The notes: generated from the letters alone by a model not told the origin. Counted from the first letter of the stretch, positions 53,846 through 62,003 are shown. The stretch: 64,000 nucleotides of DNA from Mycetocola_A sp015752285 (GCF_015752285.1 NZ_JADOUY010000001.1:62001-126000), one strand, 5' to 3'. Translations and numbers: made by a program.

Positions 53846-53920
53846 AAATTCAGGAGATCCTGCCGACACGCCGGTCAGGACGGCGCCTCACACGGCGTGT
53901 CGCAACTATTTCCTGAATTT
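53846..53920. repeat. Intergenic inverted repeat, family B copy 2
   Basis: AAATTCAGGA..ACACGCCG (53846-53873) pairs with CGGCGTGT..TCCTGAATTT (53893-53920), an imperfect 28-bp stem around a ~19-base loop. Both ends of the arms match the element at 24369-24444. It lies between the esterase and xylA. Confidence 0.85.
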
Positions 53921-53954
53921 GTCGTCCGAGGGGGTGGCCGACCCGCCCCTCGTG

Positions 53955-53971
53955 TAATATGTTTTAAGAAC
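53955..53971 (+). promoter_or_regulatory. xylA -10 and adjacent palindrome
   Basis: TAATAT (53955-53960) is a good -10 about 50 bp before xylA. It is followed at once by GTTTTAAGAAC, a near-palindrome with GTT/AAC arms that would overlap the transcription start and could bind a repressor such as the ROK protein of this locus. No good -35 is present. Confidence 0.45.
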
Positions 53972-54009
53972 CAACAAATCACCAACGACGCTGAATCGGA
54001 GCACGACCC

Positions 54010-55200
54010 ATGTCATTGACCCCCACCCGCGAAGACAAGTTCTCGTTCGGGCTCTGGACCATCGGGTACAACGGAGCAGACCCCTTCGGTGGCCCCACCC
54101 GCGCACCCCTCGACGTGGTCCACGGCGTCGAGAAGCTCTCGGAGCTCGGCGCGTACGGTCTCACCTTCCACGATGACGACCTCTTCGCCTTCGGATCGAC
54201 GGATGCCGAACGCCAGACACAGATCGACCGCCTCAAGCAGGTCCTCGCCGACACCGGCGTCATCGTGCCGATGGTCACCACGAACCTGTTCAGCGCGCCT
54301 GTCTTCAAGGACGGTGGATTCACCTCCAACGACCGCACCGTGCGCCGGTTCGCCCTCCGCAAGGTCCTCCGCAACATCGACCTCGCCGCCGAACTCGGCG
54401 CGAAGACGTTCGTCATGTGGGGCGGTCGTGAGGGTGCAGAGTACGACGCGGCCAAAGACATCCGCCAGGCCCTCGAACGCTACCGTGAAGCCGTCAACCT
54501 GCTCGGCGACTACGTCACGGACAAGGGCTACGACATCCGCTTCGCGATCGAGCCGAAGCCCAACGAGCCGCGCGGCGACATCCTGCTGCCGACCGTCGGT
54601 CACGCCATGGCCTTCATCGAGACCCTCGAGCGCCCCGAACTCGTCGGTGTGAACCCCGAGGTCGGGCACGAGCAGATGGCTGGACTCAACTTCACCGCGG
54701 GCATCGCCCAGGCGCTGTACCAGGGCAAGCTGTTCCACATCGACCTCAACGGCCAGCGCGGCATCAAGTACGACCAGGACCTCGTCTTCGGTCACGGCGA
54801 CCTGCAGAACGCGTTCTCGCTCGTCGACCTGCTCGAAAACGGCGGCCCGAACGGCGGGCCCGCATACGACGGCCCCCGCCACTTCGACTACAAGCCGAGC
54901 CGCACCGAAGACGAGACCGGCGTCTGGGAGTCCGCAGCGGCGAACATGCGCACCTACCTCCTGCTCAAGGAGCGGGCCGCGGCGTTCCGTGCCGACCCCG
55001 AGGTGCAGGAAGCCCTCGCCGCCTCGCGCGTCGACGAGCTCAGCACTCCGACGCTCAGCGCAGGCGAGAGCTACGACGACTTCCTCGCCGACCGCTCCGC
55101 TTACGAGGACTTCGACGCAGACGCGTACTTCAACGGCAAGGGCTTCGGCTTCGTCCGCCTGCAGCAGCTCGCGCTCGAGCACCTGCTCAACGCACGCTGA
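54010..55200 (+). CDS. xylA: Xylose isomerase
   Basis: XylA converts D-xylose to D-xylulose (and glucose to fructose). The 396-residue length and sequence fit the short class I, Streptomyces/Actinoplanes-like enzymes. Visible are the catalytic-histidine region LTFHDDDL, the tryptophan region FVMWGGREG, metal ligands in IEPKPNEPRGD and HIDLNGQRG, and GVNPEVGHEQM. It has its own promoter-like region, downstream of a family B repeat. Two stems, the second a strong terminator, separate it from xylB. It takes up the xylose freed by the GH31 enzyme and by the xylanase system. Confidence 0.97.
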   Translation: MSLTPTREDKFSFGLWTIGYNGADPFGGPTRAPLDVVHGVEKLSELGAYGLTFHDDDLFAFGSTDAERQTQIDRLKQVLADTGVIVPMVTTNLFSAPVFKDGGFTSNDRTVRRFALRKVLRNIDLAAELGAKTFVMWGGREGAEYDAAKDIRQALERYREAVNLLGDYVTDKGYDIRFAIEPKPNEPRGDILLPTVGHAMAFIETLERPELVGVNPEVGHEQMAGLNFTAGIAQALYQGKLFHIDLNGQRGIKYDQDLVFGHGDLQNAFSLVDLLENGGPNGGPAYDGPRHFDYKPSRTEDETGVWESAAANMRTYLLLKERAAAFRADPEVQEALAASRVDELSTPTLSAGESYDDFLADRSAYEDFDADAYFNGKGFGFVRLQQLALEHLLNAR

Positions 55201-55212
55201 TTCACGGGTGTC

Positions 55213-55241
55213 GCGGCAGGTTACGTCTCGTAGCCTGCCGC
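55213..55241 (+). promoter_or_regulatory. First stem in the xylA-xylB spacer
   Basis: GCGGCAGG (55213-55220) pairs with CCTGCCGC (55234-55241), with TTACG/CGTAG continuing inward. No T-run follows. It may protect the xylA message end. Confidence 0.55.
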
Positions 55242-55268
55242 GGCATCCGCCGGTCTCCATAAACCGGG

Positions 55269-55319
55269 CGCAGGCCCTGACGGGCTGGCGAGCACCATCC
55301 GTCAGGGCCTGCGTTCTTT
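55269..55319 (+). terminator. Rho-independent terminator or attenuator between xylA and xylB
   Basis: CGCAGGCCCTGACGG (55269-55283) and CCGTCAGGGCCTGCG (55299-55313) form a perfect 15-bp stem followed by TTCTTTA. It ends 25 bp before the xylB start, so xylB is expressed either by read-through or from a promoter inside this short spacer. Confidence 0.8.
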
Positions 55320-55343
55320 ACTGATCTCTCCCCGAAAGGCCTC

Positions 55344-56747
55344 ATGACTCTCGTCGCCGGCGTCGACTCATCGACCCAGAGTTGCAAGATCGTCGTCACG
55401 GATGCCGACACCGGCGCGATCGTGAGGCAGGGCCGCGCGTCGCATCCGGCTGGCACCGAGGTGGCTCCGTCCGCCTGGTGGGGTGCCCTCACCGCAGCGA
55501 CCGCCGAGGCCGGCGGGCTCGACGACGTCGCGGCGATCTCCGTCGGTGGCCAGCAGCACGGCATGGTCGTGCTCGACGCTGACGGTCGCGTCATCCGCGA
55601 TGCCCTGCTCTGGAATGACACCCGCAGCGCGCAGGCCGCCAGAGATCTCATCGCCGAGGTCGGAGCGGACGAGTACGCCAACCGTATCGGCGTGGTTCCC
55701 GTCGCCTCGTTCACGGCATCCAAACTCCGCTGGCTGCGCGACGCCGAACCCGAGAACGCCGCTCGGGTCGCGGCCGTCGCACTCCCCCACGACTGGCTGA
55801 CCTGGCGTCTGCGCGGCTTCGGCCCCGCAGACGAATCCGAACTCGGTCCCGTGCTCGAGGAGCTGACGACCGACCGGTCGGACGCGTCAGGCACCGCGTA
55901 CTGGTCCGCCGTCACCGGCGAGTACGACCTCGAGCTCTTCGAGCGCGCCCTCGGGCACGAGGCGGTTCTCCCCCGCGTTCTCGGCCCGGGCGAACAGGCC
56001 GGCGTCACCACAGCAGGCACGCTGGTCGGGCCAGGCGCCGGCGACAACGCGGGCGCCGCCCTCGGGCTCGGCGCTGCTGCAGGCGACGTCGTCCTCTCCA
56101 TCGGAACGAGCGGCACCGTCTTCGCCGTCACCGAAACGCCCGCGACGGATGCCACGGGTACTGTCGCCGGATTCGCCGACGCCTCCGGGTTGTTCCTCCC
56201 CCTCATCGCCACGCTCAACGCCGCGCGGATCCTCGACTCGATCGCCGCCCTGCTCGGCGTCGGCCACGACGAGCTCGGCTCACTCGCACTCGCCGCAGAG
56301 CCGGGCGCAGGCGGACTCGTTCTGCAGCCGTACTTCGAGGGTGAACGCACACCGAACCTCCCGGACGCCACCGCGTCCCTCTTCGGAATGACGCTCGGCT
56401 CGACCACGCGTGAGAACCTCGCCCGCGCTGCGATCGAAGGCCTGCTCTGCGGGCTCGCCGACGGACTCGAGGCTGTTCGCGCACAGGGTGTCGAGGCACG
56501 TCGCATCCTCATCGTGGGCGGCGCGGCGCAGAACCCGGCCGTCCAGCAGATCGCCGCCCAGGTGTTCGACGTTCCCGTCGTCATCCCCACCCCGGGTGAA
56601 TACGTCGCCGCTGGCGCCGCGGCGCAGGCTGCCTGGGTCCTCACCGGCGAGCGCCCGGACTGGCCGCTGTCGATCGTCGCCGAGCCGGCCATCGACTTCC
56701 GCCCGATCATCCGAGAGCAGTACCGCGCGCACCGCGCCTCGGCCTGA
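55344..56747 (+). CDS. xylB: Xylulokinase
   Basis: XylB phosphorylates D-xylulose to xylulose 5-phosphate, the substrate of the phosphoketolase at 12-14.6 kb. The 467-residue FGGY kinase shows VAGVDSSTQSCK at the ATP site, SVGGQQHGMVVLD for substrate contact, the catalytic Asp in GAGDNAGAALG, and IVGGAAQNPAVQQ near the C-terminus. GAAAGG precedes the ATG. A terminator-like stem lies between it and xylA. Confidence 0.96.
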   Translation: MTLVAGVDSSTQSCKIVVTDADTGAIVRQGRASHPAGTEVAPSAWWGALTAATAEAGGLDDVAAISVGGQQHGMVVLDADGRVIRDALLWNDTRSAQAARDLIAEVGADEYANRIGVVPVASFTASKLRWLRDAEPENAARVAAVALPHDWLTWRLRGFGPADESELGPVLEELTTDRSDASGTAYWSAVTGEYDLELFERALGHEAVLPRVLGPGEQAGVTTAGTLVGPGAGDNAGAALGLGAAAGDVVLSIGTSGTVFAVTETPATDATGTVAGFADASGLFLPLIATLNAARILDSIAALLGVGHDELGSLALAAEPGAGGLVLQPYFEGERTPNLPDATASLFGMTLGSTTRENLARAAIEGLLCGLADGLEAVRAQGVEARRILIVGGAAQNPAVQQIAAQVFDVPVVIPTPGEYVAAGAAAQAAWVLTGERPDWPLSIVAEPAIDFRPIIREQYRAHRASA

Positions 56748-56765
56748 CCGCTCGTCTCTGGCACC

Positions 56766-56820
56766 GGGAGTGCAGCAGCGGCTCTTCCGCGAGCGGTTTT
56801 CGCGCCACTACTGCACTCTC
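56766..56820. repeat. Intergenic inverted repeat, family A copy 2
   Basis: GGGAGTGCAGCAGCG (from 56766) pairs with CGCCACTACTGCACTCTC (ending 56820). Read on the opposite strand, the element at 7051-7107 aligns end to end with this one, including CGCCACTACTGCACTCTCG. It lies between convergent xylB and the ngcG gene and could end both transcripts. Confidence 0.78.
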
Positions 56821-56831
56821 GACGGCATCCG

Positions 56832-57740
56832 TTACTTCATCGTTCCCTGGCTGACGGAACCCTGCAGCTGACGCTGGAAGATCACATAGGCAACGAGCAC
56901 GGGGACGATCGTGATGATGACCGCGGCGAAAAGTGCCCCGAAGTCGACCGCATAGCCCGCTGACGAGGCGAACGACGCCATCCCCTGCGAGAGCACGTAG
57001 TTGTTCTTATCGGTGTTCAACGCCACCGGAAGCAGGAACTGGTTCCAGAGCCCGAGGAAGTTGAAGATCGCGACGGATGCCATTCCCGGCTTCGCCATCG
57101 GCAACATCACCTGGAAGAAGGTGCGCCACTCGCCCGCACCGTCGATCGCGGCCGCCTCCGCGATCTCATCCGGCAGGCCCTTGAAGAAGGAGTACAGGAA
57201 GAAGACGGTGAACGGCAGCGCGAACGCCACGTAGGTGAGGATGAGCCCAGGCAGGGTGTTCAGCAGTCCGATGTTGCGGAGGACGAAGAACAACGGAACG
57301 ATCGCCAGGAACACCGGGAAGGTGAGACCGGCGAGCATGAGGTAGTAGATCGCCCGGCTGCCGAAGAACTTGTAGCGGGCGAGAACATACGCGCACATCG
57401 CGCCGAGCACCATGACGATGACGAGCGCGAAGCCGACGACGATGACCGTGTTGAGGAAGTAGTTGCCGATGCCCTCCTGTGTCCACGCCGAGACGTAGTT
57501 GTCGAAGTTCCAGTTCGCCGGGAGGGTGAACGGGGAGGCGAAGATCTCCTTGGTGGTCTTGAAACTCGTCATCAGCGTCCACAGCAGCGGAAGAATGACG
57601 ATCAGGGACCAGAGAACGAGCGCGGTGTGCGACAGCACTCCCACTGTTCTGTCTCCCGGCGTGTTCGCCGATTTACGGGTGAGGGCGGGCTTGCGGGCGG
57701 GGCGGGAGGCATCCCGCGTCGTGATCGCTTCGGTTGTCAT
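56832..57740 (-). CDS. ngcG: N-acetylglucosamine/chitobiose-type ABC permease NgcG
   Basis: A 302-residue MalG-type permease with six membrane segments and EAA loop AEAAAIDGAGEWRTFFQVML. The start overlaps the ngcF stop by four bases. Assignment to the NgcEFG group rests mainly on the binding protein of the operon. It lies tail to tail with xylB, with a family A repeat between. Confidence 0.88.
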   Translation of the reverse strand: MTTEAITTRDASRPARKPALTRKSANTPGDRTVGVLSHTALVLWSLIVILPLLWTLMTSFKTTKEIFASPFTLPANWNFDNYVSAWTQEGIGNYFLNTVIVVGFALVIVMVLGAMCAYVLARYKFFGSRAIYYLMLAGLTFPVFLAIVPLFFVLRNIGLLNTLPGLILTYVAFALPFTVFFLYSFFKGLPDEIAEAAAIDGAGEWRTFFQVMLPMAKPGMASVAIFNFLGLWNQFLLPVALNTDKNNYVLSQGMASFASSAGYAVDFGALFAAVIITIVPVLVAYVIFQRQLQGSVSQGTMK

Positions 57741-58729
57741 GCTCGGCCCTTCTCATCCTTGCCGCCGGTGATGCGGTTCACCGTGAAGACGAGTGCCGCA
57801 AAGATGAGGGTGACGATCGCGAGTACGACACCCATGGCACTTGCCTGCCCGAACTCGCCCTTGCCGAACGCGGTCCGAAACAGCTGCTGGCTCATGACGA
57901 GGGTGGAGTTGTTGGGTCCACCGCCCGGGTTGAGGGCCTGCATGTAGACGAACGCGTCGAGCGCCATGATGCCGAGGTAGATGTACGCGGTCTGGATGTT
58001 GTCGCGGATCAGCGGGATGGTGATCGAGAACGCCGTGCGTGCGCGACCGGCGCCGTCGATGCGGGCGGCCTCATAGGTCTCGGCCGGTACACCCTTGATC
58101 GCGGCGACGAACAGCACCATGTAGAAGCCCACGAAGCCCCAGACGATGACGAAGATCGTCGCACCCATGGCCGTGCGCTCGTTCCCGAGCCACGGGAACG
58201 ACTCGAACATGTCGAGGCCGATGAGCCCGAGAAGGCCGTTGAGCAACCCGGCAGGGTTGTAGATCTGGCCCCACAGGATGCCGGTGACGATCGCCGGGAT
58301 GACGTACGGGAAGAAGGAGACGACGCGGTAGAAGCTCGAGTTGCGCAGACCGCGGATCGGGCCGTGGCTCGGACCGCCGACGGTCACCATCGTTGCGAGT
58401 GTCAGCGCGAGCACGATCGTGATGAGCGGCACGACGATGGCGAGGAGGACGTTGTTGCCCAGCGCCGTCATGAAGATGTCGTCGTTGAACAGCCGGATGT
58501 AGTTCTCGATCCCGATGACCTGCATCTCGGGTGTGAAGCCCGACCAGTCGGTGAGCGAGTAGAACACCGCCTGGAGGAACGGCCAGATCACGAAGATGAG
58601 GAAGATCGCGAGGGGCAGCCCGAGGAAGACCACCATGAAGGTCACGTAGTCGAAGGTGAGTTTGCGCTTCCGCGGCCGGGCAGCCTTTCGGCTGCCCGGC
58701 TTTGTGTTGGCGAGTGCGGTATCGATCAC
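57737..58729 (-). CDS. ngcF: N-acetylglucosamine/chitobiose-type ABC permease NgcF
   Basis: A 330-residue MalF-type permease with six membrane segments, a basic N-terminus and docking loop YEAARIDGAGRARTAFSITIP. Its GTG start overlaps the ngcE stop (GTGA). About 30 bases into the gene the message contains a perfect 11-bp hairpin with a GAAA loop, which could slow translation or protect the ngcE message. Confidence 0.88.
   Translation of the reverse strand: MIDTALANTKPGSRKAARPRKRKLTFDYVTFMVVFLGLPLAIFLIFVIWPFLQAVFYSLTDWSGFTPEMQVIGIENYIRLFNDDIFMTALGNNVLLAIVVPLITIVLALTLATMVTVGGPSHGPIRGLRNSSFYRVVSFFPYVIPAIVTGILWGQIYNPAGLLNGLLGLIGLDMFESFPWLGNERTAMGATIFVIVWGFVGFYMVLFVAAIKGVPAETYEAARIDGAGRARTAFSITIPLIRDNIQTAYIYLGIMALDAFVYMQALNPGGGPNNSTLVMSQQLFRTAFGKGEFGQASAMGVVLAIVTLIFAALVFTVNRITGGKDEKGRA
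58675..58700 (-). promoter_or_regulatory. GNRA-capped hairpin inside the ngcF reading frame
   Basis: On the minus strand GCCGGGCAGCC, GAAA and GGCTGCCCGGC form a perfect 11-bp stem with a GNRA tetraloop. It covers codons ~11-19 of ngcF, directly after the ngcE-ngcF junction. Confidence 0.65.
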
Positions 58730-60135
58730 TTGATCTCGATCTTGTTGACCGAGTCGTCTTCCCTCACCTTGTCGGTGATGGCCTGAAGGCCGGAGGTGAG
58801 GGTGGCGACGTCCGACTGGCCTTCGAGGAAGGTGTTCCAGACGACGAGCTGGTCGGCGTTGGTTCCGTAGAGGTCGACGAAGCCCCAGGTGAAGATGTTC
58901 TCACCGGCAGCGTCGAGCATCTCGGTCTGGGAGACGAGCGCCGTGGAACCGAAGCCGTCTGCCGGCACGAGGTCCTTGACGATCGTCGGCGCGAGCTTCT
59001 CCTTGGCGAAGTTCGTCGCGGCCTCCTTCGAGAGCATCGTGCGGAGCAGTTCCTTACCACCGGCGACGTTCTTGCCCTGTGAGGGGACGATGAACGGCTC
59101 ACCGGCTGTGGAGTGCAACGCTTCGATCGGCATGGCCGAATCCGACGAGACGACGGGAGCGGAGAAGCCTTTCATGGCGAAGCCCTCCGCCGTGTTGTCC
59201 TTCATCTCGTTTTCGATCCAGGACCCGGACGGGTAGAGCAGAGCATCCATGTCGTTGCTCCACTGCGCCTGTGCGGCCGTGAACTGGGTCCCCGATCCAC
59301 CCGGCTTCATGTAGCCGGCAGCGATGATCTCGTGCAGGCCTTCGAATACGGCCTGGACGGCGGGCAACGACCAGCAGCCCTCTTCCAGGTTCTCCAGGGC
59401 GAGGCGGACTTCGTCTCCGCCTTCCTTGATCGCCGACTCGATGGCGAGGGTCTGGTAGTACGTGGCCGCTTCCTTACCGAACACGAACAGGTACTTACCC
59501 TGCTCTTTGGCCTGCGCGCCGAGTTCCAGCGCCTCTGCCCATGTGGTCGGCGGCGTCCAGCCGTTCTCCTCGAAGAGGCTCGACGAGTACCAGACACCGT
59601 AGACGGTGAGCACGTAGTTGATCGCGGCGAGCTTGCCGTCGAACGTGCCAGGCTTCAGTACGCCGCCGTACAGGGTGTCGCGGATTTTCTCACCCTCGAG
59701 GTTCTCGGCGTCGATGACATCGGTCAGGTCCTCGAGGCTGTCGAGGATCGTGTTGAAACCGATCGACTGTGCACCGGAGTTGTCGACCAGGTCCGGCGGG
59801 TTGCCGCCGACGAAGCGCGGCTGCAGTTCCTGGGCGATCTGGGTCGACGAGGCGACCTTCGCGGTGACACCGTCGTGGTTCTTCTCGACGATCTTGGCGG
59901 CGAATTCGACGTAGTCGACGCCGTAACCGCCATCGAAGATGACGGAGTCGACGGTCGAGTCGGCGGCGAGGCCGAACGGGTTCTTCGCTGAAACCGTTCC
60001 GCCGGGAGCCGTCGTCGACGGGCCACCGGTGGCACAGGAAGCGAGGGTGGAGCCGAGCGGAATGAGGATCGCGGCAGCAATAGCGCCGCGGAGCACGTTT
60101 CTTCGGTCCAGCTCGAGGTTCGTGATGTTCATCAT
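58726..60135 (-). CDS. ngcE: NgcE-type sugar-binding lipoprotein
   Basis: A 469-residue extracellular binding protein. The N-terminus has a twin-arginine-like signal (RRNVLRG) and lipobox LASC near residue 33, so it may be exported folded and lipid-anchored. Strong resemblance to Streptomyces NgcE is seen in VIFDGGYGVDYVEFA, ELQPRFVGGNPPDLVDNSGA, VYGVWYSSSLFEENG, LLYPSGSWIENEM and GEPFIVPSQGKN. NgcE binds N-acetylglucosamine and chitobiose. The double ATG at 60135/60132 is preceded by GGAAGG. The open frame beyond runs into the SIS gene. Confidence 0.9.
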   Translation of the reverse strand: MMNITNLELDRRNVLRGAIAAAILIPLGSTLASCATGGPSTTAPGGTVSAKNPFGLAADSTVDSVIFDGGYGVDYVEFAAKIVEKNHDGVTAKVASSTQIAQELQPRFVGGNPPDLVDNSGAQSIGFNTILDSLEDLTDVIDAENLEGEKIRDTLYGGVLKPGTFDGKLAAINYVLTVYGVWYSSSLFEENGWTPPTTWAEALELGAQAKEQGKYLFVFGKEAATYYQTLAIESAIKEGGDEVRLALENLEEGCWSLPAVQAVFEGLHEIIAAGYMKPGGSGTQFTAAQAQWSNDMDALLYPSGSWIENEMKDNTAEGFAMKGFSAPVVSSDSAMPIEALHSTAGEPFIVPSQGKNVAGGKELLRTMLSKEAATNFAKEKLAPTIVKDLVPADGFGSTALVSQTEMLDAAGENIFTWGFVDLYGTNADQLVVWNTFLEGQSDVATLTSGLQAITDKVREDDSVNKIEIK

Positions 60136-60193
60136 GGTGTTGTGTACCTTCCGTGAGGGGTGGAACTCTGTCGTGAGCAAGGTGTGGTGCAGG

Positions 60194-60949
60194 TCAGGCC
60201 GTACGGCGGATGCGGTCGCGGTAGAGATCTTCGAGTGCGATGTTGTGCTCATCTCCCCCCGGGATGTTCGCCGAGATGTAGAGGGGAGGGACAGCGCCCG
60301 CCTCCGAGATCCGGCGAGATACCTCGATGGTGAGAAGCTGTGCGATGAACGCCGAGGTGATGGATGAGATCGCCCCGACTCCGATGCCGCCGGGGAGCGA
60401 CAGAGTCGTGTCACCGAACGGCGCCCGGTTGTCGATCACGACGTCGGCGATCTCACTGAGACGCTTGCCGCTCGGGTGCTTCGGTTCGACCGCGTTGGTG
60501 TGTTCCAGGCTCGTGACGGCGATGACCGGATGACCGAGCTCCCTGGCTCGCAGCGCGACGCCGACGATCGAGCCGTTGACACCCGAGTTCGACGCGATCA
60601 GGAACACGTCTGCCGGATTGATCAGCGACACCGTGAAGAGTTCATCGACGACCGAGGGGTCGCGTTCCAGGGCGGACCCGCCCAGCGCCGACACGTCGCG
60701 GCTGCCGTGCAGCACGACATCGCGTAGGGCCAGGTTGTTCGTGGGGATGAGGCCACCGGCGCGACCGGCGATCTCCATCGCGAAGGCCTGCGAGTGCCCG
60801 GTTCCGAATGCCTGCACGACCCCGCCGGCGTCGAGCGAGGCAATGATCAGGTCGATGGCGTCGTCGTACCCACCGGAAGCCGCCGTCTCGGCGATCGCAT
60901 CGAGTCGCGAGGTGGCCTCGGCGAGAAAGGAGGGGATGAAGTCAGGCAT
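60194..60949 (-). CDS. SIS-domain phosphosugar-binding protein (UPF0309/COG4821 type)
   Basis: A 251-residue single SIS-domain protein. The SIS fold signatures FGTGHSQAFAMEIAGRAGG (about 48-66) and IASNSGVNGS (about 119-128) are clear, followed by VIAVTSLEHTNAV. The family is related to sugar-phosphate isomerases and to the MurNAc-6-phosphate etherase MurQ, but its reaction is not established. The ATG at 60949, with AGGGAG upstream, lies inside the end of the RpiR gene. It precedes ngcE in the operon, so a role on the phosphorylated form of the imported amino sugar is likely. Confidence 0.88.
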   Translation of the reverse strand: MPDFIPSFLAEATSRLDAIAETAASGGYDDAIDLIIASLDAGGVVQAFGTGHSQAFAMEIAGRAGGLIPTNNLALRDVVLHGSRDVSALGGSALERDPSVVDELFTVSLINPADVFLIASNSGVNGSIVGVALRARELGHPVIAVTSLEHTNAVEPKHPSGKRLSEIADVVIDNRAPFGDTTLSLPGGIGVGAISSITSAFIAQLLTIEVSRRISEAGAVPPLYISANIPGGDEHNIALEDLYRDRIRRTA

Positions 60950-61910
60950 GGGCAGTGCTCCCTGCGGGGATTCGGGACCCGAGGGCCCTGCGGTCGCCAC
61001 GCGCGGGATGCTCCGGGCGGCGATGTTCAGAAACCGCCATCGCCGAAGCAGCGAGTTTGGTGGCGATGTCGGTGAAGTTCAGTTGGGCGACGAGCAGGTA
61101 GAGCAGGTCGAGGACGAAGAGTTGGGAGTGCTTGGCCGACAGGTCATCCGGCTGGAGGTAGAGCTCGGGAGCTGCCGTGATCACGGTGACGTCGGCGAGT
61201 TCGGCGAGGGGCGACTCCGAGCTGTTGGTCAGCGCGATGGTGAACGCCCCCGATGATTTCGCCTGCGACAACATCTGGATGGTCTCCTCGGTACGACCGG
61301 TGTTGGAGATTCCGATCGCCACCGCACCCTTGCCGAGAATGGCTGCGCTGGTCAGCCCACCGTGGACCTCGCCCCAACAGTGGGTGTTGATCCCGATCCG
61401 GTACAGGCGGCTCTGCATCTCGGCCGCCATGCCGGCGCTCCCCCCGATCCCGTAGATGTCGAGGTGCGTCGATTTGCTGATGGCCGAGGCGATATCGGTG
61501 ACGAGGTCGAGGTCGATCAGGTCAGCGGTCGACTGGAGCGACCGGATGTGGGAGTTGAGCAGAGTGCCGAGAACGGCGCGGGCCGGGTCGTCCGGGTCGA
61601 ACCCCCGGCCGATGTCTGCTCGCCACGACTCGTGCGCGTCGCCACGCCCCACATCACTCGCGACTCCGACCCGGAACTGGACGTAACCGCTGTATCCGAT
61701 CAGGCGGCAGAACCGGGTGACCGTGGCCGCGGATGTCCCGGCCCGCTCGGCAAGCTCGGTGATCGAGAGTTCGAGGGGCGCGGTCGGATTCTCCAGCAGG
61801 AGCTCGGCGATTTTCACCATGACGCTGGACATCTGTGGCAGGTTTGCCTGGATGCGATTGGATACACGAACGCCGCCCTCGCTTGAACTGATGGTTGACG
61901 ACGTCGTCAT
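60942..61910 (-). CDS. RpiR-family regulator of the amino-sugar operon
   Basis: A 322-residue regulator with an N-terminal helix-turn-helix of the RpiR type (SITELAERAGTSAATVTRFCRLIGY, about 49-73) and a C-terminal SIS domain (DIYGIGGSAGMAAEMQSRL; GISNTGRTEETI). It should sense a sugar phosphate. It heads the operon RpiR-SIS-ngcE-ngcF-ngcG and overlaps the SIS gene by eight bases. It is divergent from the kinase at 62030. A palindrome ATTCTTAGAAT in the shared 119-bp promoter region is a possible target. Confidence 0.92.
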   Translation of the reverse strand: MTTSSTISSSEGGVRVSNRIQANLPQMSSVMVKIAELLLENPTAPLELSITELAERAGTSAATVTRFCRLIGYSGYVQFRVGVASDVGRGDAHESWRADIGRGFDPDDPARAVLGTLLNSHIRSLQSTADLIDLDLVTDIASAISKSTHLDIYGIGGSAGMAAEMQSRLYRIGINTHCWGEVHGGLTSAAILGKGAVAIGISNTGRTEETIQMLSQAKSSGAFTIALTNSSESPLAELADVTVITAAPELYLQPDDLSAKHSQLFVLDLLYLLVAQLNFTDIATKLAASAMAVSEHRRPEHPARGDRRALGSRIPAGSTAHA

Positions 61911-61953
61911 AGCTGAAAATCCGTTTCACTGGTTTGAAGCTTTGTTGAAAACT

Positions 61954-61964
61954 ATTCTTAGAAT
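61954..61964. promoter_or_regulatory. Palindrome in the RpiR/kinase divergent promoter
   Basis: ATTCTTAGAAT is a perfect 11-bp palindrome near the middle of the intergenic region. The surrounding sequence is much more AT-rich than the window average. Confidence 0.5.
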
Positions 61965-61987
61965 GTACCCCGGTCAATGAACGATTT

Positions 61988-62003
61988 GTTAAGAATTGGT
62001 AAC
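61988..62003. promoter_or_regulatory. Second AT-rich inverted repeat before the kinase gene
   Basis: GTTAAGAATTGGTAAC has GTTA/TAAC ends around a central GAATT. It lies 27-42 bp before the kinase start and may be a second half of a dispersed RpiR site. Confidence 0.3.

Noticed and set aside
54013..55260. 415-codon minus-strand frame opposite xylA
   Set aside because: xylA is intact with all metal ligands; the antisense frame is a GC shadow.
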